Shown: positions 48,702 through 62,789, counted from the first letter of the stretch. The stretch is 64,000 nucleotides of DNA from Rossellomorea vietnamensis (GCF_001305855.1 NZ_LIXZ01000008.1:173443-237442), one strand, 5' to 3'. Program-made: numbers and translations. The notes: a model not told the origin generated them from the sequence alone.

Positions 48702-48757
48702 CTAGCTTTTGACAAAAACTTTATAAAGTATAAACGGTTCTATAAACCGTCAGAGTT

Positions 48758-49621
<864 letters not shown>

Positions 49622-49686
49622 TCACCACCCTTTACATATTGTCAGACGTAGGGAGCCGGGCTTGTTGCCCTTCCCCCTACATTCCC

Positions 49687-51207
<1,521 letters not shown>

Positions 51208-51222
51208 TCATTTATACGAAAG

Positions 51223-52352
<1,130 letters not shown>

Positions 52353-52424
52353 CTATTCTCTAGTACATAGGAATGGCGAAGATAATCGTCAAGACGAACT
52401 TCGCCATTCAACCTGTCCGTTTTA

Positions 52425-52652
<228 letters not shown>

Positions 52653-52714
52653 TTAATGTATAAGAAAAATATTTTTTACATATATGTTTGTCCACCGTAA
52701 TGAACAGGTATATA

Positions 52715-53434
<720 letters not shown>

Positions 53435-53450
53435 TCACCTCTCTTCCCCG

Positions 53451-53825
53451 CTATTTATTAGTTTTGAAGCTGCTGAAAAAATAATCTATCATAATGACAA
53501 TATAGGTCGTCATTAATCCAATAATAAGACTTAGGAGATGAAATGTTTCTGGAAATCGTGTGGCAATGATGACTCCAAGGGCGGCTGCGGCCATACGGGA
53601 AGTGGTTCCTAGTGATCTCACTTTTTTCCCCTCTACCACGGCGTCCCCGAACTTCGAGACCCGCTTGGTCATGCCCCAGTGCATATAAAGACTTAGAACT
53701 GTCCCTAAAATTAACCCTAAGAATTCTGATTTGTGGGTGGTGAATCCCCAACCCAGGACGTAAATAGAAAGCACGTAAATTATGTATTTCCGCTGTCTAT
53801 TAAACATTTGATGGAGTTCCGGCAT
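53451..53825 (-). CDS. atpI: ATP synthase accessory protein AtpI
   Basis: 124 residues, four hydrophobic segments. Classic first-gene AtpI, implicated in c-ring assembly and Mg2+ handling. 22 nt before atpB. Confidence 0.88.
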   Translation of the reverse strand: MPELHQMFNRQRKYIIYVLSIYVLGWGFTTHKSEFLGLILGTVLSLYMHWGMTKRVSKFGDAVVEGKKVRSLGTTSRMAAAALGVIIATRFPETFHLLSLIIGLMTTYIVIMIDYFFSSFKTNK

Positions 53826-53831
53826 ATCTTA

Positions 53832-54053
53832 TTATTCTCCTAAGAAGAAATGTCGTACTGTTCGAAGCATCGCATAAATCCCTGCGGCAAGACCGAGGAG
53901 TAATCCGATGATTAAAAAGAGTGGTGCTGAATCAGCCTGCTGATCAATCCATCTCCCCAGGAAAATCCCGACTAAGATAGACCCGACAAGCTGTGCTAAA
54001 ATGGCAGAATAAATCGCCATCGCTTTATATGGGCTTTCGTTTTTTTGACCCAT
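53832..54053 (-). CDS. atpZ: AtpZ/AtpI-family small membrane protein
   Basis: 73 residues from MGQKNESPYKAM (GGGAGAGG upstream). Two transmembrane helices; IFLGRWIDQQ and the AtpZ/DUF AtpI-Q motif. Sits first in the operon 6 nt before atpI. Confidence 0.75.
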   Translation of the reverse strand: MGQKNESPYKAMAIYSAILAQLVGSILVGIFLGRWIDQQADSAPLFLIIGLLLGLAAGIYAMLRTVRHFFLGE

Positions 54054-54142
54054 TTCAACCTCTCCCATTCAAACCAAATTTGAACATGAGGCAAGCATTT
54101 CAGACATGATGCAAAACCGATTGCATAAGGGTTTCTGCATTG

Positions 54143-54156
54143 TGAAAACCTTATCA
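54143..54156 (+). promoter_or_regulatory. Possible cre site in the atp leader
   Basis: TGAAAACCTTATCA matches the CcpA operator consensus TGWAANCGNTNWCA at all but one fixed position and lies just downstream of the promoter. Confidence 0.3.
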
Positions 54157-54172
54157 TTTTACATCCTTTGTA

Positions 54173-54201
54173 AGCATACAATAGGGCTTAATCTATGTCA
54201 A
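54173..54201 (-). promoter_or_regulatory. Sigma-A promoter of the atp operon
   Basis: TTGACA (54196-54201) and TATGCT (54173-54178) with a 17-nt spacer on the minus strand, about 115 nt upstream of atpZ. Confidence 0.8.
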
Positions 54202-54388
54202 TGCGTTCAAGTTAAAAAGTTCACAACCTATCCACGCGTTTCCAGATTGTTCACATTTTCAACACAATTACTAAAAAGTGAGGTTTATAAAATGATAGTT
54301 CCCCCTCTTCACATGCCCCTCCATTATATAGAATATTCCCTTACTCAGTAACCCTTGAATTTAATGTAAATACTTCCAACCATATAGA

Positions 54389-54425
54389 AAAAGCCGGATT
54401 ATCGCTTACGATAATCCGGCTTTTG
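54389..54425 (-). terminator. Terminator of upp
   Basis: AAAAGCCGGATTATCG CTTA CGATAATCCGGCTTTT, a perfect 16-bp stem. Confidence 0.95.
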
Positions 54426-54436
54426 GGATTCATTGA

Positions 54437-55066
54437 TTATTTCGTTCCGTACAAACGATCTCCAGCGTCCCCAAGTCCAGGAACGATGTAGCCTTTTTCA
54501 TTCAGCTTCTCATCAAGAGCGGCGATGAAGATATCAACATCAGGGTGTGCTTCCTTGATGGCGTCGACGCCTTCAGGACATGCCACTAAGCACATGAACT
54601 TGATGCTTACGGCACCGCGCTTTTTCAATGAGTTGATGGCTTCAACGGCAGATCCGCCCGTTGCAAGCATCGGGTCGACCAGGATGAAGTCACGCTCTTC
54701 CACATCATTTGGAAGTTTCACGTAATATTCGATCGGTTTAAGAGTCTCAGGGTCACGGTATAACCCGACATGTCCCACTTTTGCAGCCGGGATCAATTTA
54801 AGGATTCCGTCGACCATTCCAAGACCGGCACGTAAAATAGGGACGATCCCTAATTTTTTCCCTGCAAGGGTTTTCGCTTTCGCGTTGCTTACCGGCGTTT
54901 CAACGTCGATATCCTCCAGTGGCAGGTCACGTGTGATTTCAAAGGCCATTAGCGTTGCAACCTCGTCTACCAGCTCACGAAATTCCTTTGTTCCTGTTTC
55001 TTTATCACGGATAAACGTCAATTTGTGTTGGATCAACGGGTGATCAAATACATATACTTTGCCCAT
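54437..55066 (-). CDS. upp: Uracil phosphoribosyltransferase
   Basis: 209 residues from [15 protein letters not shown] (AAAGGAGAG upstream; an upstream in-frame ATG is poorly placed). PRPP loop [14 protein letters not shown] and uracil-binding [13 protein letters not shown] are present. Makes UMP from uracil. Confidence 0.97.
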   Translation of the reverse strand: MGKVYVFDHPLIQHKLTFIRDKETGTKEFRELVDEVATLMAFEITRDLPLEDIDVETPVSNAKAKTLAGKKLGIVPILRAGLGMVDGILKLIPAAKVGHVGLYRDPETLKPIEYYVKLPNDVEERDFILVDPMLATGGSAVEAINSLKKRGAVSIKFMCLVACPEGVDAIKEAHPDVDIFIAALDEKLNEKGYIVPGLGDAGDRLYGTK

Positions 55067-55289
55067 TCGACTCTCTCCTTTAAATTCAGTTTTATGTAAA
55101 AATGGTTTGTCCACTTCATTTACACCTCAGACTATTGTACATAAAAGACAATTTAAGAGCAACATGAGATGGGAAGTGTAATGGAATCGTTAGAATTGAG
55201 AAGATTGGAGATGGAATAGATTTCTACGATGGGTAATTAGTGCATGTATGACTAGTCTGTTGAGTTTGGAATAGGAGGTGCGGCAGTGA

Positions 55290-55382
55290 TTGCGTCATTT
55301 CAGGTGTGAATTGCGTCATTATTATTTTATTTGCGTCGTTTTTCCATTTATTGCGTCATTTTACTAGATAATCGCGTCGATT
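55290..55382. repeat. Five-unit 20-bp array, ATTGCGTCATT core
   Basis: Cores TGCGTCATT or variants at 55291, 55312, 55332, 55352 and 55372 with a 20-21 nt period. Inverse orientation of the array at 26040-26135. It lies in the 393-bp gap between upp and glyA. Confidence 0.8.
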
Positions 55383-55403
55383 AACATATTATGGTAAAAA
55401 CCC

Positions 55404-55455
55404 ATCAAAAAAACCTCCCCACCAGGAACGTCCGTCCCTAATGAAGAGGTCCTCA
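55404..55455 (-). terminator. Terminator of glyA with repeat-like loop
   Basis: ACCTCTTCAT pairs with GTGGGGAGGT (several G-U pairs), followed by T7 on the minus strand. The loop carries TAGGGACGGACGTTC, a degenerate copy of the 14-bp repeat. Confidence 0.7.
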
Positions 55456-55459
55456 TCTA

Positions 55460-56701
55460 TTATCTTTCAGGATATAACTCAAAGTTGCTTGTTAAATCTA
55501 ACACGCGCTTTCGTGCCTCTTCAAGTTTTGCCTCATCTTCATGGTTTTTAAGAGTCAAGGCCATGATCGAAGCAATCTCATCCATGTCCCCGAGTCCGAA
55601 TCCTCTGGACGTCACTGCTGCTGTTCCGATACGGACACCGCTTGTAACGAATGGGCTTTCCGGATCGAATGGAATCGTATTTTTATTAACGGTGATCCCG
55701 ATTTCGTCAAGGACCTTCTCAGCCACTTTACCAGTCAAGCCAAGTGAACGAGTGTCGATCAGTAATAGGTGGTTATCAGAACCGCCTGATACAAGATCGA
55801 TTCCTTCCTTCACAAGACCTTCTCCCAAACGCTTCGCATTGTCGATGATGTTCTGTGCATATTCCTTGAAGGAATCCTGCAGGGCTTCACCGAATGACAC
55901 AGCTTTCGCTGAAATAACGTGCATGAGTGGTCCACCTTGAAGACCAGGGAAAATAGACTTGTCTATCTTCTTCGCAAACTCTTCTTTACAAAGGATCATT
56001 CCTCCGCGAGGTCCGCGTAGTGTTTTGTGCGTCGTTGTCGTTACGAAATCTGCATACGGAACCGGATTCTGGTGAAGACCAGCCGCCACGAGACCGGCGA
56101 TATGAGCCATATCCACCATCAGGTAGGCTCCCACTTCGTCTGCGATTTCACGGAATTTCGCGAAATCGATCGCTCTTGGATACGCACTTGCTCCCGCTAC
56201 GATCAGCTTCGGTTTGTGCTCCAATGCTTTTTGTCTAACATCTTCGTAGTTGATGAGGTGCTTTTCTTCATCCACACCGTACTCTACGAAGTTATATTGT
56301 ATTCCACTGAAGTTGACCGCACTTCCGTGAGTCAGATGTCCCCCATGAGATAAGTTCATTCCAAGAACCGTGTCGCCCTGTTCAAGGATGGTGAAGTAGA
56401 CTGCCATATTGGCTTGTGCTCCTGAATGAGGCTGAACGTTTGCATGCTCTGCTCCAAAAAGTTCTTTCGCACGGTCGCGGGCCAGATTCTCGGCTACGTC
56501 CACATGCTCACAGCCACCATAATAGCGACGACCTGGGTACCCCTCTGCATACTTGTTTGTCAGGACGGAACCTTGTGCTTCCATGACCGCTTCGCTGACA
56601 AAGTTTTCAGATGCAATTAACTCGATTTTCGTTCGTTGACGCTCTAATTCATCTTGAATCGCTGCATAAATTTCCGGATCTTGCTTGGCAATCTTACTCA
56701 T
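55460..56701 (-). CDS. glyA: Serine hydroxymethyltransferase
   Basis: 413 residues. PLP-lysine in [28 protein letters not shown] and the SGSDNHL-like [14 protein letters not shown] blocks. Interconverts serine and glycine, feeding one-carbon folates. AAAGGGGG precedes the ATG. Confidence 0.98.
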   Translation of the reverse strand: MSKIAKQDPEIYAAIQDELERQRTKIELIASENFVSEAVMEAQGSVLTNKYAEGYPGRRYYGGCEHVDVAENLARDRAKELFGAEHANVQPHSGAQANMAVYFTILEQGDTVLGMNLSHGGHLTHGSAVNFSGIQYNFVEYGVDEEKHLINYEDVRQKALEHKPKLIVAGASAYPRAIDFAKFREIADEVGAYLMVDMAHIAGLVAAGLHQNPVPYADFVTTTTHKTLRGPRGGMILCKEEFAKKIDKSIFPGLQGGPLMHVISAKAVSFGEALQDSFKEYAQNIIDNAKRLGEGLVKEGIDLVSGGSDNHLLLIDTRSLGLTGKVAEKVLDEIGITVNKNTIPFDPESPFVTSGVRIGTAAVTSRGFGLGDMDEIASIMALTLKNHEDEAKLEEARKRVLDLTSNFELYPER

Positions 56702-56816
56702 ACATATCCCCCTTTAATTCATAGGCCCATACTGCTCTTAGAGCCTCTTTGATTCATTCAATCCCATTCTAACACGATTCACCAAAAGGCGAAATAAAAA
56801 CCTATAGTCAAATCGT

Positions 56817-56828
56817 AACGTTCGTGTT
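56817..56828 (-). promoter_or_regulatory. Candidate PurBox upstream of glyA
   Basis: On the minus strand AACACGAACGTT matches the PurR half-site AWWWCGAACWWT at 10 of 12 positions; glyA is in the PurR regulon of B. subtilis. Confidence 0.4.
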
Positions 56829-56841
56829 TTTGACCTGTCGA

Positions 56842-57073
56842 GAGGGACGGACCTCATGTGACACTCCTCACAAACAGTTTCCACCCTACGCCAATCACAA
56901 CGAAGTAGCATTACACCCTGCTTTTATCGACTCCAGAAGAAGCCGGCAAACCCTTTTCTCTATTTCCCGTACCCGACGCACCGTCAAGGGAATTACCTTT
57001 CCCTTTGTTCCCGTTCATCGTTCGGGTTTGACAACCGGTTTAGAGACAACACCAAAATGAAGGTCCGTCCCTC
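56842..57073. repeat. Inverted pair of the 14-bp repeat between ywlG and glyA
   Basis: GAGGGACGGACCTC (56842-56855, exact) and AAGGTCCGTCCCTC (57060-57073, one mismatch), 204 nt apart. The interior carries no recognisable gene. Confidence 0.85.
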
Positions 57074-57102
57074 ACAAAAGGCACAGACCCAATTCAAATG
57101 GT

Positions 57103-57645
57103 TTATTCGTATACGGCTCTGGTGCCGCCGATGAGTTTTGGTCTGGTTTTGGCTAGGGTGACGTGGGCTTCGCCGAGACTTTTTTGTGATACGCGGATCG
57201 GGACGGCTACGTGCTTCAGGTGCATGCCGATGAAGGTGTCCCCGATGTCGATGCCGGCGTCGCCTTTGATGTGTTCGACCATGACGGGATCCCCGAATGA
57301 ATGATAGGCTTTCGTCGCCATGGCCCCTCCTGCTTTTCGCACGGGAACGACGGTGACTTCATCGAGTCCTTTCCGCTCCGCTACTTCCCGCTCAAGGACC
57401 AGGGCACGGTTTAAGTGCTCGCAGCATTGAAACGCCAGGGAAACCCCAATGGAATCCGCCCAGCTCTTTAACTCGTCATAAATCATTTCCGCGACTTCGA
57501 TGGTTCCCGCCGTGCCGATCCGCTCTCCCATTACTTCAGAGGTGGAGCATCCGACGACAAAGACTTGTCCTTTTTTTAACGGAACCTGATTGCTGAAATC
57601 GTGCAGAATCGTCTGCAGTTCATCTTTCAATTGAGCGATTTCCAT
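57103..57645 (-). CDS. ywlG: UPF0340-family protein YwlG
   Basis: 180 residues from [11 protein letters not shown] (AAGGAGTG upstream). Conserved [17 protein letters not shown] and [11 protein letters not shown] with two cysteines. Conserved family of unknown function next to rpiB and glyA in bacilli. Confidence 0.85.
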   Translation of the reverse strand: MEIAQLKDELQTILHDFSNQVPLKKGQVFVVGCSTSEVMGERIGTAGTIEVAEMIYDELKSWADSIGVSLAFQCCEHLNRALVLEREVAERKGLDEVTVVPVRKAGGAMATKAYHSFGDPVMVEHIKGDAGIDIGDTFIGMHLKHVAVPIRVSQKSLGEAHVTLAKTRPKLIGGTRAVYE

Positions 57646-57660
57646 GAAACCCACTCCTTA

Positions 57661-58101
57661 TTATTTGTCTTCGTATTCCGTGATCTTTCCTACTCTATTT
57701 GCATGGCGTCCGCCTTCGAATTCGGTTCCAAGCCACGTTTTGGCGATTTCACGTGCCAGACCCGGGCCGATTACGCGCTCACCCATGGCCAGCATATTGC
57801 TGTCATTATGTTCGCGGGTTGCTTTCGCACTGAATAAATCATGCACAAGGGCGCACCTGATTCCCTTTACTTTGTTGGCCGAGATGCTCATGCCGATTCC
57901 CGTCCCGCAAATCAGAATCCCCCGATCGAATTCACCGCTTGCCACTTTTTCCGCAACGGGAACGGCATAGTCCGGATAGTCGACGGATGTTCCGCATTCA
58001 CAGCCGAAATCCTCATATTCCAGTTCCAGTTCCTCTAACAAAGACTTGATTTCTTCTCTAATATTCACTCCGCCGTGATCGGACGCAATCGCAATTTTCA
58101 T
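57661..58101 (-). CDS. rpiB: Ribose-5-phosphate isomerase B
   Basis: 146 residues. Active-site Cys in CGTGIGMSISANK, substrate residues in SDHGG and REHNDSNMLAMG. LacA/RpiB family; YwlF in B. subtilis. Confidence 0.93.
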   Translation of the reverse strand: MKIAIASDHGGVNIREEIKSLLEELELEYEDFGCECGTSVDYPDYAVPVAEKVASGEFDRGILICGTGIGMSISANKVKGIRCALVHDLFSAKATREHNDSNMLAMGERVIGPGLAREIAKTWLGTEFEGGRHANRVGKITEYEDK

Positions 58102-58176
58102 CTTCTCCCACTCCCCATAACCTTTGATACGTTTTATTTTGCCACATCCTCTTCATTATATAAAGCATTTCAGCTA

Positions 58177-58219
58177 TTAAAAAAACGGGTATGAGGTCCG
58201 TCCCTCACACCCGCTACTT
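58177..58219 (-). terminator. Terminator of the chemoreceptor gene containing an exact repeat copy
   Basis: On the minus strand CGGGTGTGAGG GACGGA CCTCATACCCG then T7. The GAGGGACGGACCTC repeat (58193-58206) forms the top of the stem and the loop. Confidence 0.9.
58193..58206 (+). repeat. 14-bp dispersed repeat, exact copy within a terminator
   Basis: GAGGTCCGTCCCTC; its GAGG/CCTC ends form the upper part of the terminator stem. Confidence 0.9.
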
Positions 58220-58220
58220 T

Positions 58221-59510
58221 TTATAAATGAAACCGTGTAATGGTGCTTTTCAATGCGTCTGCCTGTTCTTTCAGGTTAAGGGCGAGCTTCTCGACGTCAT
58301 TCATGACGACGGCTTGTTCTTTCGTGGATGCCGATACTTCCATTGCACCCGCTGATGTTTCTTCTGCGATGGCGGCGACTTCCTGCGATTGCTGGGAAGT
58401 GAGCTGGATGCTGTCCATCTGCTGATCGACGAGGACCGAGATATTTTGGACTGCGTCTGCCACTTCATGAATCGTGGTCGTCATGGCTTCGATCATTTCA
58501 TTCGTCTGCGTTCCTTTTTGAGCTTCGGAATTAGCAGAATCAACCTGGGTCGTAATCTGTCCAACCACGTTTCCGACTTCGGTTTGAATATTTTTGATCA
58601 GTTCCGAAATACCTTGAACCGCTTTTCCACTTTCATCGGCAAGTTTCCGGACTTCCTCGGCGACAACTGCGAACCCTTTCCCATGTTCCCCGGCACGTGC
58701 CGCTTCAATGGAGGCATTCAAAGCGAGGAGATTGGTCTGATTTGCGATGTCCCCGACCAATTGGATGATCTGCTCCACTTTTTTCGCGTTGTCTTCGAGT
58801 CGGCGCACGGCGTCCAACGAATCTTCATTTCCTCTTGCCAGCCGGCTGATGCCTTCTACGAGGGAATGGATCACTTCTTTACTTCCCTGAAGCTCCGTCA
58901 CCATGTTTTTCGACATATGCTCGGATGATTTGGAATGGTTCTGTACTTCCCGGGCGATACGGATGACATCCTCCACGGATTCAGCCGTCGTTTGAATCGC
59001 CGTCGCCGAGCTTTCGGCACCCGCTGAAATTTCGCTGATCGTTTTGGAAATCGAATCCGCTTGTACAGAAGCGATTTCCGATGCTTTGGAAAGCTCGATG
59101 ACATTCGTATTGGTTTTGTTAAAATTGTCATCGATGCTTGATACCATGTCACGCAAATTATGCAGCATCCGGTTGAACGCCAGTGCCAGTGAACGGATTT
59201 CGTCATCAGATTTCGGTACGTCCACTTCGATGGTGATGTCACCTTCAGCAGCTTTCAACGCAACCTGCTCCAAGCGCTGCAGCGGTTTGACGATGAATCC
59301 TGCTGCAAAAAAGGCCAGAACCGCCGACCAGAATACACCCATGCCAAGGGTCATGACCGTAAACCACAGCTCATTCATATCCGGCGCAAAAGCAGGCTTG
59401 ATCACATAAATAAAAAAGGCACTTGTGGTATACGTTACCAACGCCAGAAGCGTGATAAAGAAGACCAATTTCTTTCTAAGACCCGACTTGTAGCTCTTCA
59501 CTTTCCCCAT
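58221..59510 (-). CDS. Methyl-accepting chemotaxis protein without an external sensor domain
   Basis: 429 residues. Two transmembrane helices (about 14-34 and 44-70) are separated by only about 15 residues, so there is no extracytoplasmic sensor. A HAMP domain (about 72-125) and a long signalling coiled coil follow, with the CheA/CheW-binding hairpin [34 protein letters not shown]. It probably senses a membrane property or works with a partner. Located between rpiB and ywlE. Confidence 0.9.
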   Translation of the reverse strand: MGKVKSYKSGLRKKLVFFITLLALVTYTTSAFFIYVIKPAFAPDMNELWFTVMTLGMGVFWSAVLAFFAAGFIVKPLQRLEQVALKAAEGDITIEVDVPKSDDEIRSLALAFNRMLHNLRDMVSSIDDNFNKTNTNVIELSKASEIASVQADSISKTISEISAGAESSATAIQTTAESVEDVIRIAREVQNHSKSSEHMSKNMVTELQGSKEVIHSLVEGISRLARGNEDSLDAVRRLEDNAKKVEQIIQLVGDIANQTNLLALNASIEAARAGEHGKGFAVVAEEVRKLADESGKAVQGISELIKNIQTEVGNVVGQITTQVDSANSEAQKGTQTNEMIEAMTTTIHEVADAVQNISVLVDQQMDSIQLTSQQSQEVAAIAEETSAGAMEVSASTKEQAVVMNDVEKLALNLKEQADALKSTITRFHL

Positions 59511-59528
59511 CTTTCTCTCTCCCTGTCT

Positions 59529-59966
59529 TTAGCCAAGCTTTTTCATCAACTCTTCAATCAATGAATCCAATTCTCTGTATGTATGTCTGTAGATGTCCAC
59601 GCTTCCCCCATACGGATCCGACACATCCACATCAGCCGGGTCTTCAAGGACAAATTCCTTCAATGTAAAAACTTTGTCCGCCACGTGTGGATACTGATCC
59701 ACAATCGCCCGCTTATGATTCGATGTCATCGTAAAAATATAGGAAGCCCAATCCAGATTTTCTTTTGATAGCGAACTCGATTGGTGTCTATGTATTATAT
59801 CGTTCTCTTTCAGCACTTCTTTAGTCTGAAATGAAGCATCATTTCCGTCCATGGCAAAAACCCCCGCCGACTTCACGTCGAACTTATCAGCACCCTTATG
59901 CTTCAAAACCGCTTCAGCCATGGGACTCCTGCACGTATTACCCGTACAAACAAACAAAATATTCAT
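59529..59966 (-). CDS. ywlE: Protein arginine phosphatase YwlE
   Basis: 145 residues from MNILFVCTGNTCRSP (AAGGAGGATG upstream). Low-molecular-weight phosphatase fold with Cys7, Arg13 and the general acid in DPYGGS. Thr11 in the P-loop is the residue that gives phospho-arginine specificity in B. subtilis YwlE, which reverses McsB kinase marking. Confidence 0.9.
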   Translation of the reverse strand: MNILFVCTGNTCRSPMAEAVLKHKGADKFDVKSAGVFAMDGNDASFQTKEVLKENDIIHRHQSSSLSKENLDWASYIFTMTSNHKRAIVDQYPHVADKVFTLKEFVLEDPADVDVSDPYGGSVDIYRHTYRELDSLIEELMKKLG

Positions 59967-60041
59967 CACGTCATCCTCCTTACCACCTATTATAAAATAT
60001 TTTCCAATCTCCCAATAGTCCATTCACAAAGAATACAAAAA

Positions 60042-60162
60042 GAAAGGCGGAGGCGGCTCGCCCTGGGGGGACAAGCATAAGGCGAGTCGGCCTGAAAGGC
60101 GCTCTTTGCCTTTTTGGCCGACTTGACTTATGACCTCGAGCCCCAAGCCGCCGGAGCCAGAC
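60042..60162. repeat. GC-rich palindromic structured element
   Basis: Outer arms GGCGGAGGCGGCT and AGCCGCCGGAGCC, then a long inner pair in which CATAAGGCGAGTCGGCC matches GGCCGACTTGACTTATG with two mismatches, and a GGC..GCC top. About 120 bp, much more GC-rich than its surroundings, in the mntP-ywlE gap. It resembles mobile-like structured intergenic elements found in bacilli, not the 14-bp repeat. Confidence 0.7.
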
Positions 60163-60195
60163 AAAAAAAGCCCACCCCCGAGGGACGGACCTTCA
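60163..60195 (-). terminator. Terminator of mntP using a repeat copy as stem arm
   Basis: On the minus strand GTCCGTCCC TCG GGGGTGGGC (G-U pairs included) followed by T7. The left arm is the one-mismatch repeat copy at 60180-60193 (GAGGGACGGACCTT on plus). Confidence 0.75.
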
Positions 60196-60204
60196 CCAAT
60201 CGAT

Positions 60205-60759
60205 TCAAATCGGCAGAAGCAGCTTCACACCAAACGCAAACAGGATGCTCCCCCCAAGGGCCTCGCTGTACGTTCCGAGAACGCCCTGGAATTTCCGGCC
60301 GATGAGTAATCCCGACCACGTCAAAACGGTAGCCGCGATCCCGAAACAGAAGAGGGCCAACGCCGTTCTTGCCCCGAAGATCCCAAGGGTCAATCCGACT
60401 GAAAAACTGTCCAGGCTCACACTCAATGCAAAAAGAATCAACCCAAAGCCCACAGGCGAGATGAGGGTCGTTTCCTCCTCCTTAAAGCTCGACATGAACA
60501 TCTGGATCCCAAGCACGATGAGGAGCACACCCCCTGCGTAAGCTGCAAACGAGCCGAACGTTTCCGATAAGAATTTCCCAGTCATCATTCCGAGCAGCGG
60601 CATCCACACATGAAAGACCCCGACAACCAATCCTATATAAAAGACCTGCTTCAATCTAAGCTGAAACATACCCATCCCTATTCCGATCGAAAAGGCATCC
60701 ATCCCAAGAGCAAATGCCATTAACATCAAGGTCATCAATTCGCCGATAATCGTTGTCAT
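60205..60759 (-). CDS. mntP: Manganese exporter MntP
   Basis: 184 residues, six transmembrane helices. The two DUF204 repeats carry acidic motifs [16 protein letters not shown] and [16 protein letters not shown], each with the conserved Asp. Exports Mn2+ under excess. YwlD in B. subtilis. No yybP-ykoY riboswitch was seen upstream. Confidence 0.9.
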   Translation of the reverse strand: MTTIIGELMTLMLMAFALGMDAFSIGIGMGMFQLRLKQVFYIGLVVGVFHVWMPLLGMMTGKFLSETFGSFAAYAGGVLLIVLGIQMFMSSFKEEETTLISPVGFGLILFALSVSLDSFSVGLTLGIFGARTALALFCFGIAATVLTWSGLLIGRKFQGVLGTYSEALGGSILFAFGVKLLLPI

Positions 60760-60833
60760 TTTGTATTTTTCCCCCTCCGGACATGCCTACAAAACAACTT
60801 ATGCACGTCCAAAGGGATTTAGAATTCAAAATA

Positions 60834-60864
60834 AAAACCCCTATGAAAGACCATAGGGGATTGC
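60834..60864 (-). terminator. Terminator of the sua5/ywlC gene
   Basis: CCCCTATG and CATAGGGG arms followed by T5 on the minus strand. Confidence 0.9.
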
Positions 60865-60866
60865 CT

Positions 60867-61907
60867 TCATCCTTTTATCACCCGGTATCCTGCCGCTTTC
60901 TGAAGACGGTTCATGATTGCCAGGCCGACTCCTTCTTCCGGAAAGATTTCAGAAAAAATGATATCCACATCACTTCTATTAAAGGCGCGCAGCGTGTCGT
61001 AGAGATGCTGGGCCACAGTGTTCAGGTCGTCTCGGCGCCCGACGGAAAAAATGATATCCGCTTGATACCAATCCATCCGTTCCTCCGTTGTCAGAACGCC
61101 AACCTTGAGCCCTTCACCCTTTTTCTCATCAACCAATCGCTGCACATCTTCCTTCGAACCGTCCACTAAATAAACCGGGGCATCCGGGGCATAGTGGGTG
61201 TATTTCATCCCGGGTGATTTCGGGGCACCCTTGCCTTCTTTTAAGGAAGGGTCCACTTCCACTTTCCCGACGACGACTTCCAGCTGCTCTTTCGTGATGC
61301 CTCCGGGACGCAAAATGACCGGGATTTCTCCTGTACAATCCACCACCGTCGACTCGACTCCGACTCCCGTCTCGCCTCCATCGACCACTCCGGCGATGCG
61401 GCCGTCAAGGTCATCGATGACATGCTGTGCCGTTGTCGGACTCGGCTTACCCGACCGGTTCGCACTCGGGGCAGCAATCGGAAGCCCCGCAGCCTCTATG
61501 ATGGAGAGCGCCACGGGATGGTCCGGCATCCGGATCCCCACTGTGTCGAGTCCTGCCGTCACTTTCCCGGAAAACACGCCTTCCTTATTTTTAAAAATGA
61601 TGGTTAATGGGCCTGGCCAATACGCCTCGATGAGCTTCGCGGCATCCACCGGAATCTCTTCAACCAGCCCATCCAACTGCCCTTTATTTGATATGTGGAC
61701 AATCAGTGGATTATCCGATGGTCTGCCCTTCGCTTTGAAGATTTTCTCTACAGCCCGATCCGATGTGGCATTTGCCCCCAGTCCATAAACCGTCTCCGTA
61801 GGGAAGGCAACCACTTCATCCTGTTGAAGAATCTTCGCTGCATCCACAATTTGTGGATAACTTTTGTTTTTATCCACATCACTTTCCACAATCCAATGTT
61901 TCATCAT
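60867..61907 (-). CDS. ywlC: Threonylcarbamoyl-AMP synthase (Sua5/YwlC)
   Basis: 346 residues. YrdC domain (about 15-200) with FPTETVYGLGANA and PSANRSGKPSPTTAQHV, linker, and C-terminal Sua5 domain (about 230-345). Makes the threonylcarbamoyl-AMP used to build t6A37 on ANN-decoding tRNAs. Its 5' coding end contains two DnaA boxes. Confidence 0.95.
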   Translation of the reverse strand: MMKHWIVESDVDKNKSYPQIVDAAKILQQDEVVAFPTETVYGLGANATSDRAVEKIFKAKGRPSDNPLIVHISNKGQLDGLVEEIPVDAAKLIEAYWPGPLTIIFKNKEGVFSGKVTAGLDTVGIRMPDHPVALSIIEAAGLPIAAPSANRSGKPSPTTAQHVIDDLDGRIAGVVDGGETGVGVESTVVDCTGEIPVILRPGGITKEQLEVVVGKVEVDPSLKEGKGAPKSPGMKYTHYAPDAPVYLVDGSKEDVQRLVDEKKGEGLKVGVLTTEERMDWYQADIIFSVGRRDDLNTVAQHLYDTLRAFNRSDVDIIFSEIFPEEGVGLAIMNRLQKAAGYRVIKG

Positions 61908-62249
61908 CTATGTCATCCACCTTTATCGATCTAAGCTAAATCTGTTCACTTTTTGTGTACAAATACTGAATATACACGTTCCTATACTTTTGAAAGTATA
62001 AAAGAAACACCCTGAATTCTCAAGTATTATCCACAAACAGAGTATAACTTGTTGAAAACTGTGGATAAACCTGTGGATGGTGTGAATAAATCTGAAAAAA
62101 GAAAAAGTTACCGCTTTCTCGTATTTTGTCGAATAGCAAACGAAAAAAACTGAACCATTTTTATGAGAATGGTCCAGTCCTGTATTCATTGCTAAAATTC
62201 TTGTCGAAATATCTATAAATCCAGTTTCATGGTGATGCAGTTATCCACA
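61852..62249. promoter_or_regulatory. Cluster of five perfect DnaA boxes
   Basis: TTATCCACA or its complement at 61852-61860, 61870-61878, 62027-62035, 62060-62068 and 62241-62249, plus near matches (62072, 62248). They span the start of ywlC, the ywlC-ywlB gap and the end of ywlB. In B. subtilis a DnaA-box cluster outside oriC has been reported at ywlC. Confidence 0.8.
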
Positions 62250-62653
62250 GTGGATAACTTTTTCGCATGAATGAAATTCTCCAACTCATCCACAACGGGT
62301 TCTGTTTCCTGCTGAAAACCTAACAGGTCAAAGAACGCGAGGGACGCCTTTCGATTCGAAATCAAATAAAGACGCGTCAGATCTTTTTCTTTTGCAAGCT
62401 TTAAAATCTCTTGAAAGAGAGCAAATAACTCTTCACTTTCAAAAGAAGACGTGACAACAAGTGAACGAAGGAGGCCGATCTTCTCCTGCAACTCGATGCC
62501 CAGCGTCCCAATCAGCCGGTTTTCCGAATCTTCCACTACTAAAAAACAATCAATGCTATGTTTAATGCCTTCCGTGCTTAATCCTGCTTTCATCAAGAAG
62601 GCCACGACTTCATGAATATCCTCACTCGTTGCCTGGCGGATCACTTTCAACAT
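62213..62653 (-). CDS. ywlB: GNAT-family N-acetyltransferase YwlB
   Basis: 146 residues. GNAT fold with LRSLVVTSSFESEELF and RLYLISNRKASLAFFDLLGFQ (acetyl-CoA and C-terminal motifs). Substrate unknown. TTG start. Confidence 0.8.
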   Translation of the reverse strand: MLKVIRQATSEDIHEVVAFLMKAGLSTEGIKHSIDCFLVVEDSENRLIGTLGIELQEKIGLLRSLVVTSSFESEELFALFQEILKLAKEKDLTRLYLISNRKASLAFFDLLGFQQETEPVVDELENFIHAKKLSTVDNCITMKLDL

Positions 62654-62751
62654 CCTTTCATCCTCCCTTTTCTCTCATCCTCTAGTATCAATGTATGAGA
62701 GGAGAAGGAGAATAGAACAAAAAATGATAGAAAGATAGACTTTCTTGAAAT

Positions 62752-62786
62752 AAAAAAAACTTCATCCCAGTCGGATGAAGCTTCTC
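62752..62786 (-). terminator. Terminator of spoIIR
   Basis: GCTTCATCC GACTGG GATGAAG then T8 on the minus strand. Confidence 0.9.
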
Positions 62787-62789
62787 ACT

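Noticed and set aside
60760..60833. A manganese (yybP-ykoY) riboswitch in front of mntP.
   Set aside because: The gap is short and has none of the conserved loop sequences.
61923..62189. 88-codon minus-strand ORF between ywlC and ywlB.
   Set aside because: No ribosome site, unlikely composition (Phe/Ile/Cys-rich), and the region is explained by DnaA boxes and AT-rich intergenic DNA.
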